From JAAYHV01 sp035268985 (GTDB taxonomy: Bacteria > Bacillota > Clostridia > Peptostreptococcales > Anaerovoracaceae): 14,191 nucleotides of DNA. The stretch covers positions 1 to 14,191 of the forward strand of contig DATFJV010000120.1 of the NCBI GenBank assembly GCA_035268985.1, written 5' to 3'. The translations under genes and the position numbers were made by a program. The notes under the pieces were generated by a model. It saw only the letters and a program-made list of their open reading frames with translations. It ran no database searches and had not been told where the DNA came from. Below, piece after piece: positions 1 to 6,522 of the stretch. Numbering within the stretch: position 1 is the stretch's first letter; each line of letters begins with the position of its first letter.

Positions 1-1
1 T

Positions 2-235
2 GATATGATCTTAAGAAGGACAAGGCCATATTCCCCATGGCAAAACGGAAAGGTAGAAAGAAGTCATAGAGAGGATCAAAAGATCCTGTATGGAAATACG
101 ATTTTCACAAGTAAAAAGATGCTGATAGAAAAGGTATCAAATCACGAAAGACGGTACAACAAAACAGCGAAGCAAGTATTGGGCTTCAAGAGTCCCAATC
201 AAGTTGTATTAGAGCATTTCTCTCATGTAGCATGA
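2..235 (+). CDS. Transposase C-terminal fragment (DDE integrase core, IS481/IS3-like), 5' end outside window
   Basis: The reading frame is open to the left edge, so this is the last ~77 residues of a longer protein. It carries the hallmark end of an rve-type integrase core: PYSPWQNGKVERSHRED, whose Glu (codon 56-58) is the expected third acidic residue of the DDE catalytic triad. A helical tail follows with the typical YNxxxxxxxLGFKSPNQVV ending. The KVERSHR-D wording resembles IS481-family transposases more than typical IS3 OrfB, but with only the tail visible the family is not certain. Known role: cut-and-paste or copy-out transposition of its own insertion sequence. The frame ends in a normal stop and shows no sign of decay within the visible part. 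Whether the element is intact depends on sequence to the left. Confidence 0.85.
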   Translation, partial: DMILRRTRPYSPWQNGKVERSHREDQKILYGNTIFTSKKMLIEKVSNHERRYNKTAKQVLGFKSPNQVVLEHFSHVA

Positions 236-237
236 AG

Positions 238-298
238 TGTAACATATCTATTGACATACAAGATCTCTATTTGTTAGAATGTAAATTTCATGTTGACA
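238..298 (+). repeat. Two direct copies of TGTAA-N8-TTGACA, 42 bp apart, at the presumed IS right end
   Basis: The motif TGTAA, eight variable bases, TTGACA occurs at 238-256 and again at 280-298, a period of exactly 42 bp. Read on the minus strand each copy begins TGTCAA, a TGT start of the kind found at the termini of several IS families. Their position 3-63 bases after the transposase stop fits transposase-binding terminal or subterminal repeats, with the element ending near 256 or near 298. Each TTGACA is also a perfect sigma-A -35 hexamer pointing out of the element. The true IS end cannot be fixed without its left end. Confidence 0.5.
251..280 (+). promoter_or_regulatory. Possible outward sigma-A promoter within IS end (TTGACA-18-TAGAAT)
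   Basis: A perfect -35 hexamer (251-256), an 18-bp spacer and TAGAAT (275-280) point toward carD. The -10 overlaps the start of the second direct repeat, so promoter activity and transposase binding, if both are real, would compete. It is the weaker of the two TTGACA-based candidates. Confidence 0.35.
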
Positions 299-321
299 AT
301 ATGTTATGTATGTGATAAAAT
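293..321 (+). promoter_or_regulatory. Strong sigma-A-type promoter, probably IS/host hybrid, reading into carD
   Basis: TTGACA (293-298), 17-bp spacer and TAAAAT (316-321) preceded by an extended -10 TGn (313-315). This is the best promoter match upstream of the operon. The -35 belongs to the second TGTAA-N8-TTGACA repeat while the -10 lies beyond it, so if the insertion sequence ends at about 298 the promoter is a hybrid of an IS-borne -35 and a host -10. Predicted transcription start is near 328, giving an mRNA leader of about 60 bases before carD. Confidence 0.6.
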
Positions 322-333
322 AACAAATTTGTT
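322..333 (+). repeat. Perfect 12-bp palindrome AACAAATTTGTT at the predicted transcription start
   Basis: AACAAATTTGTT is its own reverse complement and directly follows the -10 at 316-321, spanning the predicted +1. That is a plausible operator position, but AT-rich palindromes of this size occur by chance and no regulator is identifiable from it. Confidence 0.3.
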
Positions 334-360
334 GCAAATACTCAAAGTTTCACGTATACT
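332..360 (+). promoter_or_regulatory. Candidate native promoter of the carD operon (TTGCAA-17-TATACT)
   Basis: TTGCAA (332-337), a 17-bp spacer and TATACT (355-360) give a plausible sigma-A promoter with predicted start near 367, about 22 bases before the carD ATG. It lies wholly outside the presumed IS end, so it may be the ancestral operon promoter to which an IS-derived one was added. Confidence 0.45.
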
Positions 361-388
361 ATAAACATGGGATTACGAGGAGGGAAAA

Positions 389-862
389 ATGTTTGGAATA
401 GGAGATAATATACTTTATCCAATGCATGGTGCAGGAACCATTAAAAGCATTGAAAAAAAAGAAATTTTGGGAGAGCGTAGGGAGTATTACTGCTTGCTTT
501 TACCTTATAGTAAAATGAATGTTATGATACCTGTGAATAACAGTACAAATATTGGGGTTAGATACATTATATCTGAAGATGATATTGAAGATGTGATAAA
601 GGTTTTAGGTGGCGAATCTGATGAAATGCCTAGTAATTGGAATAGAAGATATCGTGAAAATAATGAGAAACTAAAAACTGGCGATATAAATGTAGTAGCA
701 GGAGTAGTAAGAGATTTAATTAGGAATGACAGAATCAAGAAATTATCAACAGGAGAGAAAAAATTGCTAAATACAGCAAGACAAATACTTGAAAGTGAAT
801 TAATACTAGCAGGAGGATATAGCGTAGGAGAAGTCGAAGAATTGGTAGAAGCAACAGTTTAA
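389..862 (+). CDS. carD: CarD-family RNA polymerase-binding transcription regulator
   Basis: This 157-residue protein matches the usual length of the CarD/CdnL family. Residues 1 to about 65 form the RNA-polymerase interaction domain shared with TRCF (MFGIGDNILYPMHGAG start). Residues about 80-150 form the helical DNA-binding half, with NWNRRYRENNEKLKTGD, VVRDL and the GEKKLLNTARQIL stretch. Trp84 corresponds to the tryptophan that, in mycobacterial CarD, wedges into the upstream edge of the transcription bubble and stabilises the open complex. Established role: binds the beta subunit at promoters, often rRNA and housekeeping ones, and sets initiation rate. The start is fixed by GAGGAGGG at 377-384. 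It heads the operon, followed after 73 bases by the yacL-like gene. That it regulates its own operon is possible but not shown by the sequence. Confidence 0.93.
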   Translation: MFGIGDNILYPMHGAGTIKSIEKKEILGERREYYCLLLPYSKMNVMIPVNNSTNIGVRYIISEDDIEDVIKVLGGESDEMPSNWNRRYRENNEKLKTGDINVVAGVVRDLIRNDRIKKLSTGEKKLLNTARQILESELILAGGYSVGEVEELVEATV

Positions 863-935
863 TTGAAAAGAATTGTTGATTTTAAACAAAAAATGATGTA
901 TCATGGTTTGTAATGAATAGAAAGGAGGTGAATTA

Positions 936-2066
936 ATGTTACGAAAGATACTTAGAATTGTTTTTACTCTTGTTGGTTGCTTAGTAGGGTTAGTCGTTTA
1001 TTATTTATTATCTAATTGGGTAGATACCGCGCTTGATGGTGAAGAGATGTTCACGCAGTTTGAGAGCATAGGTGCTGCAGCAATTATTATTTTTATTTTC
1101 GGACTTATATTTTTTAGACTTACCCCGCTTCTTAGCAGGCAAGGTGCAAAGGCAGCAAATAATATTGGCGAAGATTTAAGGGAAATATCGGCCAACGATT
1201 TAATTGCAGGAGTTATAGGGTTTGTAACAGGTATAGTTATCGCTTTGTTATTTTCTATGATTTACAGAAATGCAATTGATGGTGCTTGGTATGTTTTAAT
1301 TACCGTAGTACTTTATATAATGTTTGGCTATCTTGGAATTGTAGTAGCCACTAATAAAGGTAAAGAAATAATTGGCGGTGCATTTAGCGATGTATCCAGT
1401 AAACATGGCAATACCGAAGGCTTAGGTATTATTGGTAAAAGCAGAAATGATGGTTATCCTAAAGTATTAGATACTAGCGTAATTATTGACGGCAGAATTG
1501 TGGAGATCTTAAAAACTGGTTTTTTGGAAGGCCCTATAGTCATACCCGAATTTGTTTTAGTAGAATTAAGGCACATAGCAGATTCTTCAGATAGTCTTAA
1601 AAGGACTAGAGGAAGAAGAGGCCTTGATATATTAAAAAAGATTCAAACTGATTATGGAATTGAAATATATAATACTGATAAAGAAAAAGCCATAAATGAA
1701 ATACCTGAAGTAGACGTAAAACTTCTAAAATTAGCACAAATATTAGGAGGAAAGGTTGTTACAAACGATTATAACCTAAATAAAGTTGCAGGTATAAATG
1801 AAGTTCCCGTTTTAAATATAAATGAACTTGCAAATACACTAAAACCTATAGTATTACCTGGCGAAAGCATGGTTGTGAATTTGGTTAAAGAAGGTAAAGA
1901 CAGTAAACAGGCGGTTGCATATTTAGATGATGGGACAATGATAGTTGTTGAAGATGGTAAAAAGCGTATAGGTGAAACTGCAAAGATAGTTGTTACAAGC
2001 GTTTTTCAAACTTCTGCAGGTAGAATGATTTTCGGGAAATTGAAAACAGATGAAAAACAATTATAA
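936..2066 (+). CDS. yacL: Membrane-anchored PIN-TRAM domain protein (YacL family)
   Basis: A 376-residue protein with four predicted membrane helices (about 6-26, 44-60, 89-109, 118-138). A cytoplasmic PIN nuclease-like domain follows (about 174-300), and then a C-terminal TRAM beta-barrel (about 305-366), a nucleic-acid-binding fold. The PIN acidic residues are all present: Asp179 in VLDTSVIIDGR, Glu210 in LVELRHIAD, Asp260 and Asp278 in VVTNDYNLN. An active metal-dependent RNase is therefore plausible, but the substrate of this family is not established to my knowledge. In Bacillus yacL also precedes ispD. The start is supported by the near-perfect AAAGGAGGTG at 921-930. The 3' end overlaps ispDF by 17 bases. 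This layout (four helices, PIN, TRAM) is the normal one for the family. Confidence 0.92.
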   Translation: MLRKILRIVFTLVGCLVGLVVYYLLSNWVDTALDGEEMFTQFESIGAAAIIIFIFGLIFFRLTPLLSRQGAKAANNIGEDLREISANDLIAGVIGFVTGIVIALLFSMIYRNAIDGAWYVLITVVLYIMFGYLGIVVATNKGKEIIGGAFSDVSSKHGNTEGLGIIGKSRNDGYPKVLDTSVIIDGRIVEILKTGFLEGPIVIPEFVLVELRHIADSSDSLKRTRGRRGLDILKKIQTDYGIEIYNTDKEKAINEIPEVDVKLLKLAQILGGKVVTNDYNLNKVAGINEVPVLNINELANTLKPIVLPGESMVVNLVKEGKDSKQAVAYLDDGTMIVVEDGKKRIGETAKIVVTSVFQTSAGRMIFGKLKTDEKQL

Positions 2067-3231
2067 AACTGTAGCTATCATAGTTGCAGGTGGAACTGGT
2101 TCAAGAATGGGCAGAGAAGTTCCTAAACAGTTTTTGAAGTATAAGGGAAATACTATTATTGAATGTTCAACTACGCCATTTTTAATTTGTGATTTAATTG
2201 ATTATGTGATAATAGTAGGTCCAAAAAATTATGAAAAAGAATTGATTGATGTATATGATAGGCTTAGTAAAAAATATGCTAAGCCTATTAGTATTACGTA
2301 TGGTGGAGATACAAGACAGGAATCCGTAATGAATGGTCTTAGGGAAGCTGATAAATTAAAGGGAGTTTCGAAAACATCAATTATCTTAATTCATGATGGA
2401 GCAAGACCAAATGTGACATTAGAAATAATTGAAAATAATATTAAAGCAGCTAAGGTAAATAATGCCGCTATAACTGTAGTAGAATCAACGGATACAACGA
2501 GGGTGATTTCTAATAAATGCTTGAAAAATGAGGCTAATTGTCCTATAATGCCAAGTGAGACATTACCTAGGGAATTGGTATATAACGTTCAAACTCCTCA
2601 AACTTTTAAAAAAGGTATCTTAGAGGATGCTTTTGATTACGCTAAAAAAAATAATATTACAGGAACTGATGATAGCATGTTAGTGGATCTAATAGGTTTT
2701 AAGCCAGCATTTGTTCTAGGTGATTATTCAAATATTAAAGTAACTAGAAAAGAGGATTTGCCTATGAAGACCCTAGTTGGTAATGGTGTTGATGTTCACA
2801 GACTAGTAAAGGGCAGAAAACTTATATTATGTGGTGTGGAAATACCTTACGAAAAAGGATTAGAGGGACATTCCGATGCAGATGTAGCATTACATGCTCT
2901 TATGGATGCGATTCTTGGAGCAACAGGGAAAGGCGACATAGGTAGACATTTCCCCGATTCAGATGAAAAATATAAGGACGCTGATAGCGTGAAACTTCTA
3001 GAAACAGTTGTGGGTTTGTGTGAATGTGAGATTCAAAACGTTGATATTACGATAGTTGCTCAAAACCCAAAACTATCTGGGTATATTGATGAAATGAAAA
3101 GCAAAGTGGCAGATGTACTAAAAATAAACGTTAGCTTTGTTAATATTAAAGCTACTACAACAGAGGGCTTGGGCTTTATTGGCAAAAGTGAAGGTATTGT
3201 AGCATTAGCCACATGTACTATAATCAAATAG
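2050..3231 (+). CDS. ispDF: Bifunctional IspD-IspF: 2-C-methylerythritol 4-phosphate cytidylyltransferase / MEcPP synthase
   Basis: A fusion of two MEP (non-mevalonate isoprenoid) pathway enzymes in one 393-residue frame. Residues 1 to about 236 are IspD, which makes CDP-ME from MEP and CTP. Its marks are the nucleotide-binding AGGTGSRM (13-20) with the following VPKQF, HDGARP (115-120), QTPQTF (181-186) and the terminal VTRKEDL. Residues 239-393 are IspF, which cyclises CDP-ME 2-phosphate to MEcPP. It has metal ligands Asp248, His250 (VDVH) and His282 (VALHA), HSDAD (274-278) and the TTEGLGFIGKSEGI loop (about 360-373). Both catalytic sets look complete. The IspE step is not encoded here. 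The start overlaps yacL by 17 bases with only a weak upstream GGGA, which suggests translational coupling. Codon 239 is an ATG (2764) preceded by AGAGG (2751-2755), so free IspF could also be made. Confidence 0.95.
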   Translation: MKNNYKTVAIIVAGGTGSRMGREVPKQFLKYKGNTIIECSTTPFLICDLIDYVIIVGPKNYEKELIDVYDRLSKKYAKPISITYGGDTRQESVMNGLREADKLKGVSKTSIILIHDGARPNVTLEIIENNIKAAKVNNAAITVVESTDTTRVISNKCLKNEANCPIMPSETLPRELVYNVQTPQTFKKGILEDAFDYAKKNNITGTDDSMLVDLIGFKPAFVLGDYSNIKVTRKEDLPMKTLVGNGVDVHRLVKGRKLILCGVEIPYEKGLEGHSDADVALHALMDAILGATGKGDIGRHFPDSDEKYKDADSVKLLETVVGLCECEIQNVDITIVAQNPKLSGYIDEMKSKVADVLKINVSFVNIKATTTEGLGFIGKSEGIVALATCTIIK

Positions 3232-3249
3232 ATAGAGGAGAAGGAATTA

Positions 3250-4977
3250 ATGAGATTATCAAAAATGCACTTAAAGACATTAAGAGAAGTGCCAAATGAG
3301 GCGGAAATAGCAAGCCATATTTTGCTGGTCAGAACTGGAATGATTCGTAAACTTGTTTCTGGAGTTTACGGCTTTATGCCCATGGGTTGGAAGTCAATAA
3401 GAAAAATAGAAAATATAATACGGGAAGAAATGGATAATTCGGATGGTCAAGAGATACATATGTCTGCCGTGCAACCGGCAGAACTTTGGCAAGAATCTGG
3501 TAGATGGTATGCGTATGGTCCGGAATTATGGAGACTTAAAGATAGAAATGGCAGAGACTTTTGTTTAGGGCCTACCCATGAAGAAATTTTTACCGATATA
3601 GTTAGAAATGATATTACCTCATATAGGCAGCTACCTATTAATTTATATCAAATACAAACTAAATATAGAGATGAAGCGAGACCTAGATTTGGACTTATGA
3701 GAAGCAGAGAGTTTATAATGAAAGATGCTTATTCATTTGACAAGGATAACAAAGGTTTAGATAAAAGCTATGATGCCATGTATGATACTTATGATAGGAT
3801 ATTTACAAGATGCGGGCTTACTTTTAGACCTGTAGAAGCAGATACCGGAGCAATGGGAGGAAGTAATTCCCATGAGTTCACTGCTTTATCAGAAGTAGGC
3901 GAAAGTGAGATTGCATATTGTGATTATTGTAATATGGCAGCGACTGTCGAAAGAGCTGAATGTGTAGATGCTGAGCCAGATAAAAAAGATATGTTAGAGA
4001 TGGAAAGAGTCAAAACACCAGACACAAAGACAATAGAAGCAGTTGCAGAGTATCTAGGAATAGACCAATGCCAAACTATTAAAGCGTTACTTTTTGTTAC
4101 ATATGATAATGAGGGTGAAGTTGATAATTATGTTGCAGCATTTTTAAGAGGTGACAGAGAACTTAATATGGTAAAACTAGTGAACTCCCTTAAAATTCCT
4201 GAGCATGCGATTGAGTTTGCTGATGAAGAAGAAATGGGTTTAGAAACTGGTTGCGTAGGAGGGTTCACTGGTCCGGTAGGATTAACTAATTGCAAAGTCG
4301 TAGTTGATAGTGAGCTTGTAGGTCTTAAGAATTTATGTGCGGGGGCAAATAAAAAAGATTTCCATATTAAAAATATTAATTACGGAAGAGATTATAAAGG
4401 GGATATAGTAACTGATATAAAAACACTAATAGAGGGAGATTCTTGTCCTCAGTGCGGACATCCAGTAAAACATGCTAGAGGAATAGAAGTTGGTCAAGTT
4501 TTCAAATTAGGTACTAAATATTCCGAGTCCTTGGGAGCTACGTATAAAGATGAGAATCAAAAAGATCATCCAATAGTAATGGGATGTTATGGCATAGGGG
4601 TTACAAGAACCTTAGCTGCAGTGGTTGAACAGCATCATGACGAAAATGGTATTATTTGGCCTATATCAATAGCTCCTTACCATGCTATAGTTACGTTGGT
4701 TAAGCCAAATGATGAAGTTCAAGCGGAAACGGCAGAGCATATCTACAAGGAATTACTTAAGGAGGGCATAGAAGTTCTTTTGGATGATAGAAAAGAGCGA
4801 CCTGGAGTTAAATTCAAGGATGCTGACTTACTTGGCATACCTATAAGAATTACTGTAGGTAAATTAGCGGGAGAAGGAATTGTCGAATATAAGCTTAGAA
4901 GAGAAGATTCTAAACTCGAATTAAATGTAGAAGAAGCAATTAAGAGGTCCATAGAAATTGTAAATGAAGAAAAATAA
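3250..4977 (+). CDS. proS: Prolyl-tRNA synthetase, bacterial type with editing domain
   Basis: A class II aminoacyl-tRNA synthetase charging tRNA-Pro in the cytoplasm. Its 575 residues match the long bacterial form. Seen in order: the N-terminal start with HLKTLREVPNEAEI; the GPTHEE loop (107-112); motif 2 RDEARPRFGLMRSREF (140-155); the insertion (INS) editing domain (about 224-407) that hydrolyses Ala-tRNA-Pro, with the conserved Lys278 in TIKALLF; motif 3 GIGVTRTLAAVVEQ (448-461); and the anticodon-binding domain (about 475-575). Two CxxC pairs, Cys224/Cys227 and Cys399/Cys402, flank the INS domain and could form a zinc knuckle. A GAGGAGAAGGA tract (3235-3245) sets the start. In Bacillus this operon position holds gltX, so a different synthetase occupies the slot here. 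Its end overlaps the first CHR gene by 14 bases. Confidence 0.96.
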   Translation: MRLSKMHLKTLREVPNEAEIASHILLVRTGMIRKLVSGVYGFMPMGWKSIRKIENIIREEMDNSDGQEIHMSAVQPAELWQESGRWYAYGPELWRLKDRNGRDFCLGPTHEEIFTDIVRNDITSYRQLPINLYQIQTKYRDEARPRFGLMRSREFIMKDAYSFDKDNKGLDKSYDAMYDTYDRIFTRCGLTFRPVEADTGAMGGSNSHEFTALSEVGESEIAYCDYCNMAATVERAECVDAEPDKKDMLEMERVKTPDTKTIEAVAEYLGIDQCQTIKALLFVTYDNEGEVDNYVAAFLRGDRELNMVKLVNSLKIPEHAIEFADEEEMGLETGCVGGFTGPVGLTNCKVVVDSELVGLKNLCAGANKKDFHIKNINYGRDYKGDIVTDIKTLIEGDSCPQCGHPVKHARGIEVGQVFKLGTKYSESLGATYKDENQKDHPIVMGCYGIGVTRTLAAVVEQHHDENGIIWPISIAPYHAIVTLVKPNDEVQAETAEHIYKELLKEGIEVLLDDRKERPGVKFKDADLLGIPIRITVGKLAGEGIVEYKLRREDSKLELNVEEAIKRSIEIVNEEK

Positions 4978-5533
4978 AAGAAACTATAGTATTTTAATAG
5001 ATTTATATTTCACATTTTTCAAGCTAGGTCTATTTACCATAGGTGGTGGAATTGCGATGATACCCATTATGCAAGATTTAGTTGTTACTAAAAAAAAATG
5101 GCTTAGTGAAAAAGAAGCAGTGGAATGTATAACTGTTAGCCAGAGCCTACCTGGAGTAATTGCCATTAATATGGCTACTTATGTAGGAAGGATGAAATGT
5201 GGACTACTAGGTTCATTTGTATCAACTTTGGGTGTAATAACCCCTTCATTTATGATTATCATTATAGTATGGGAACTTCTAGAGAAGTTAGGTAACAATA
5301 GTTACGTTTACGGTGGTTTTGTTGGGTTAAAATCAGCGGCAGTTGCAATGATAATATGGGCCGTTATAAGAATAGGCAAAAATGTATTAAGTGGTTTTTT
5401 TAAATGGATGGTATTTATAGCAGCATTTATAAGTTTAATAATTTTTGACATAGATATAGTTTTCATTATAATTGTTTCTGCATTATTGGGAATTGGTTAT
5501 ATTAAATATAAAGAAAGAGGTGAAAGCAAATGA
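4964..5533 (+). CDS. chrA: Short-form chromate transporter (CHR family) subunit, N-half type
   Basis: A 189-residue membrane protein of the CHR family. The signature FKLGLFTIGGGIAMIPIMQ near residues 19-37 and the SQSLPGVIAINMATYVG stretch identify it. About five or six hydrophobic helices fill the protein. Short CHR proteins are normally encoded as adjacent pairs that together equal one long ChrA, and the next gene is the partner. Long ChrA proteins expel chromate, but for many short pairs the natural anion is unknown, so the substrate should be left open. The start overlaps proS by 14 bases and has no good Shine-Dalgarno, which suggests coupling. A run of nine A at 5090-5098 lies inside the frame. 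The paralogous GGG(I/M)AM(I/L)P motif recurs in the next protein. Confidence 0.88.
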   Translation: MKKNKRNYSILIDLYFTFFKLGLFTIGGGIAMIPIMQDLVVTKKKWLSEKEAVECITVSQSLPGVIAINMATYVGRMKCGLLGSFVSTLGVITPSFMIIIIVWELLEKLGNNSYVYGGFVGLKSAAVAMIIWAVIRIGKNVLSGFFKWMVFIAAFISLIIFDIDIVFIIIVSALLGIGYIKYKERGESK

Positions 5534-6066
5534 ATGTTTTGCTTAGTCTCTTTGGAACATTTATTAAAATAGGGGCCTTTGGATTTGGTGGCGGAATGGC
5601 AATGCTACCTTTAATATTTCAAGGCATGAATGATTTAGGGCTTATGACATCAAGTGATTTTGCAGATTTGGTCGCAATATCTCAAGTAACACCAGGGCCA
5701 ATAGCTGTTAATGCAGCCACTTTTGCGGGTTATGGAGCTATGGGTCTTCAAGGAGCGTTAATAGCAACGTTGGGAGTATCAATCCCCGCATTTATTTTAG
5801 TAAATATAGTATATGAATTTATAAAAAAGTTTAGAGAGAGTCATTTAGTTAAAGGTGTATTTGCGGGAGTTACGCCGGCTACAGTAGCATTTATTTTAGC
5901 TGCTGCAGTAATAATGGGCAAAGCAACTTTGTACTTATCAGGAGAAGTTCAGTTGATTCCTGTTGTTATGTGTATTACATCATTAGTAATGTTGGGTAAG
6001 TTTAAAATTAATCCGTTATTAGTATTAATGATAATGGGAGTGTTAGGAGTTATTTTATGTGGGTAG
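5530..6066 (+). CDS. chrA: Short-form chromate transporter (CHR family) subunit, C-half type
   Basis: A 178-residue partner of the preceding gene, with the CHR signature FIKIGAFGFGGGMAMLPL at about residues 11-28, then SQVTPGPIAVNAATFAGY and several hydrophobic helices to the C-terminus. It overlaps the upstream gene by four bases (ATGA) and has AGAGG at 5516-5520, so the two are very likely translated in a fixed ratio. In characterised short CHR pairs both proteins are needed, and they are thought to insert in opposite orientations. The family assignment is firm. Chromate as substrate is an inference from the family name, and the location just upstream of cysE leaves room for a sulfur-anion role. 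Confidence 0.88.
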   Translation: MNVLLSLFGTFIKIGAFGFGGGMAMLPLIFQGMNDLGLMTSSDFADLVAISQVTPGPIAVNAATFAGYGAMGLQGALIATLGVSIPAFILVNIVYEFIKKFRESHLVKGVFAGVTPATVAFILAAAVIMGKATLYLSGEVQLIPVVMCITSLVMLGKFKINPLLVLMIMGVLGVILCG

Positions 6067-6518
6067 GCGGAGTTAGAGTAATAATAATTGATAAAGAAAA
6101 CCGAATGCTATTAGTAAAACAACATCATGAAGAAAGAGATATCTGGCTTGTTCCAGGGGGAGCAATAGAAGACAATGAAACTTCTGCAGCTGCAGGTATA
6201 CGTGAAGTTTATGAAGAAACGGGTCTTAATATTGAAATAGTTGATATGATTTGGCACATCGAAGAGGTTAGTGAATCAAGGGGGCAGAGATTTGTTGACT
6301 ATATGTTAGGAAAAATTGTGTCTGGTGAGGCAGGGCTTGGTAACGATCCAGAATTTGATGATGAGCATCAAGTTTTAAGGGAGATAAGATATTTTACTAA
6401 GGATGAGTTAAGTCATTGTCCTGATTTACATCCAGATTGCTTAAAAGATGAGTTATGGGATGTTTTAGAAAAAAAGAAATGTAACCCGTATAAAATAAGA
6501 AAAGAAATAAGGAGCTAA
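6057..6518 (+). CDS. Nudix hydrolase
   Basis: A 153-residue Nudix-fold pyrophosphohydrolase. Residues 35-57 give a full match to the Nudix box GX5EX7REUXEEXGU: Gly35, Glu41, Arg49-Glu50 and Glu53-Glu54 with Gly56 and Leu57. The metal-binding glutamates are therefore all present and activity is expected. Substrates in this family range over oxidised nucleotides, nucleotide sugars, ADP-ribose and others, and nothing here decides among them. The start ATG overlaps the CHR gene by 10 bases and has AGGAG at 6045-6049. The gene sits in the accessory block between proS and cysE. Confidence 0.9.
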   Translation: MWVGGVRVIIIDKENRMLLVKQHHEERDIWLVPGGAIEDNETSAAAGIREVYEETGLNIEIVDMIWHIEEVSESRGQRFVDYMLGKIVSGEAGLGNDPEFDDEHQVLREIRYFTKDELSHCPDLHPDCLKDELWDVLEKKKCNPYKIRKEIRS

Positions 6519-6522
6519 GAAC

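Noticed and set aside
1..235. Treating the left-edge transposase as a pseudogene
   Set aside because: The frame is open to the window edge, ends at a normal stop and keeps the catalytic Glu; truncation is only by the window.
505..738. Minus-strand open frame inside carD
   Set aside because: Shadow of carD; the sense frame is a complete CarD protein with conserved residues.
863..935. Possible promoter before yacL (TTGATT-17-TATCAT at 876-904)
   Set aside because: Both hexamers are weak matches and no extended -10 is present. The 73-base gap shows nothing else beyond the yacL ribosome-binding site.
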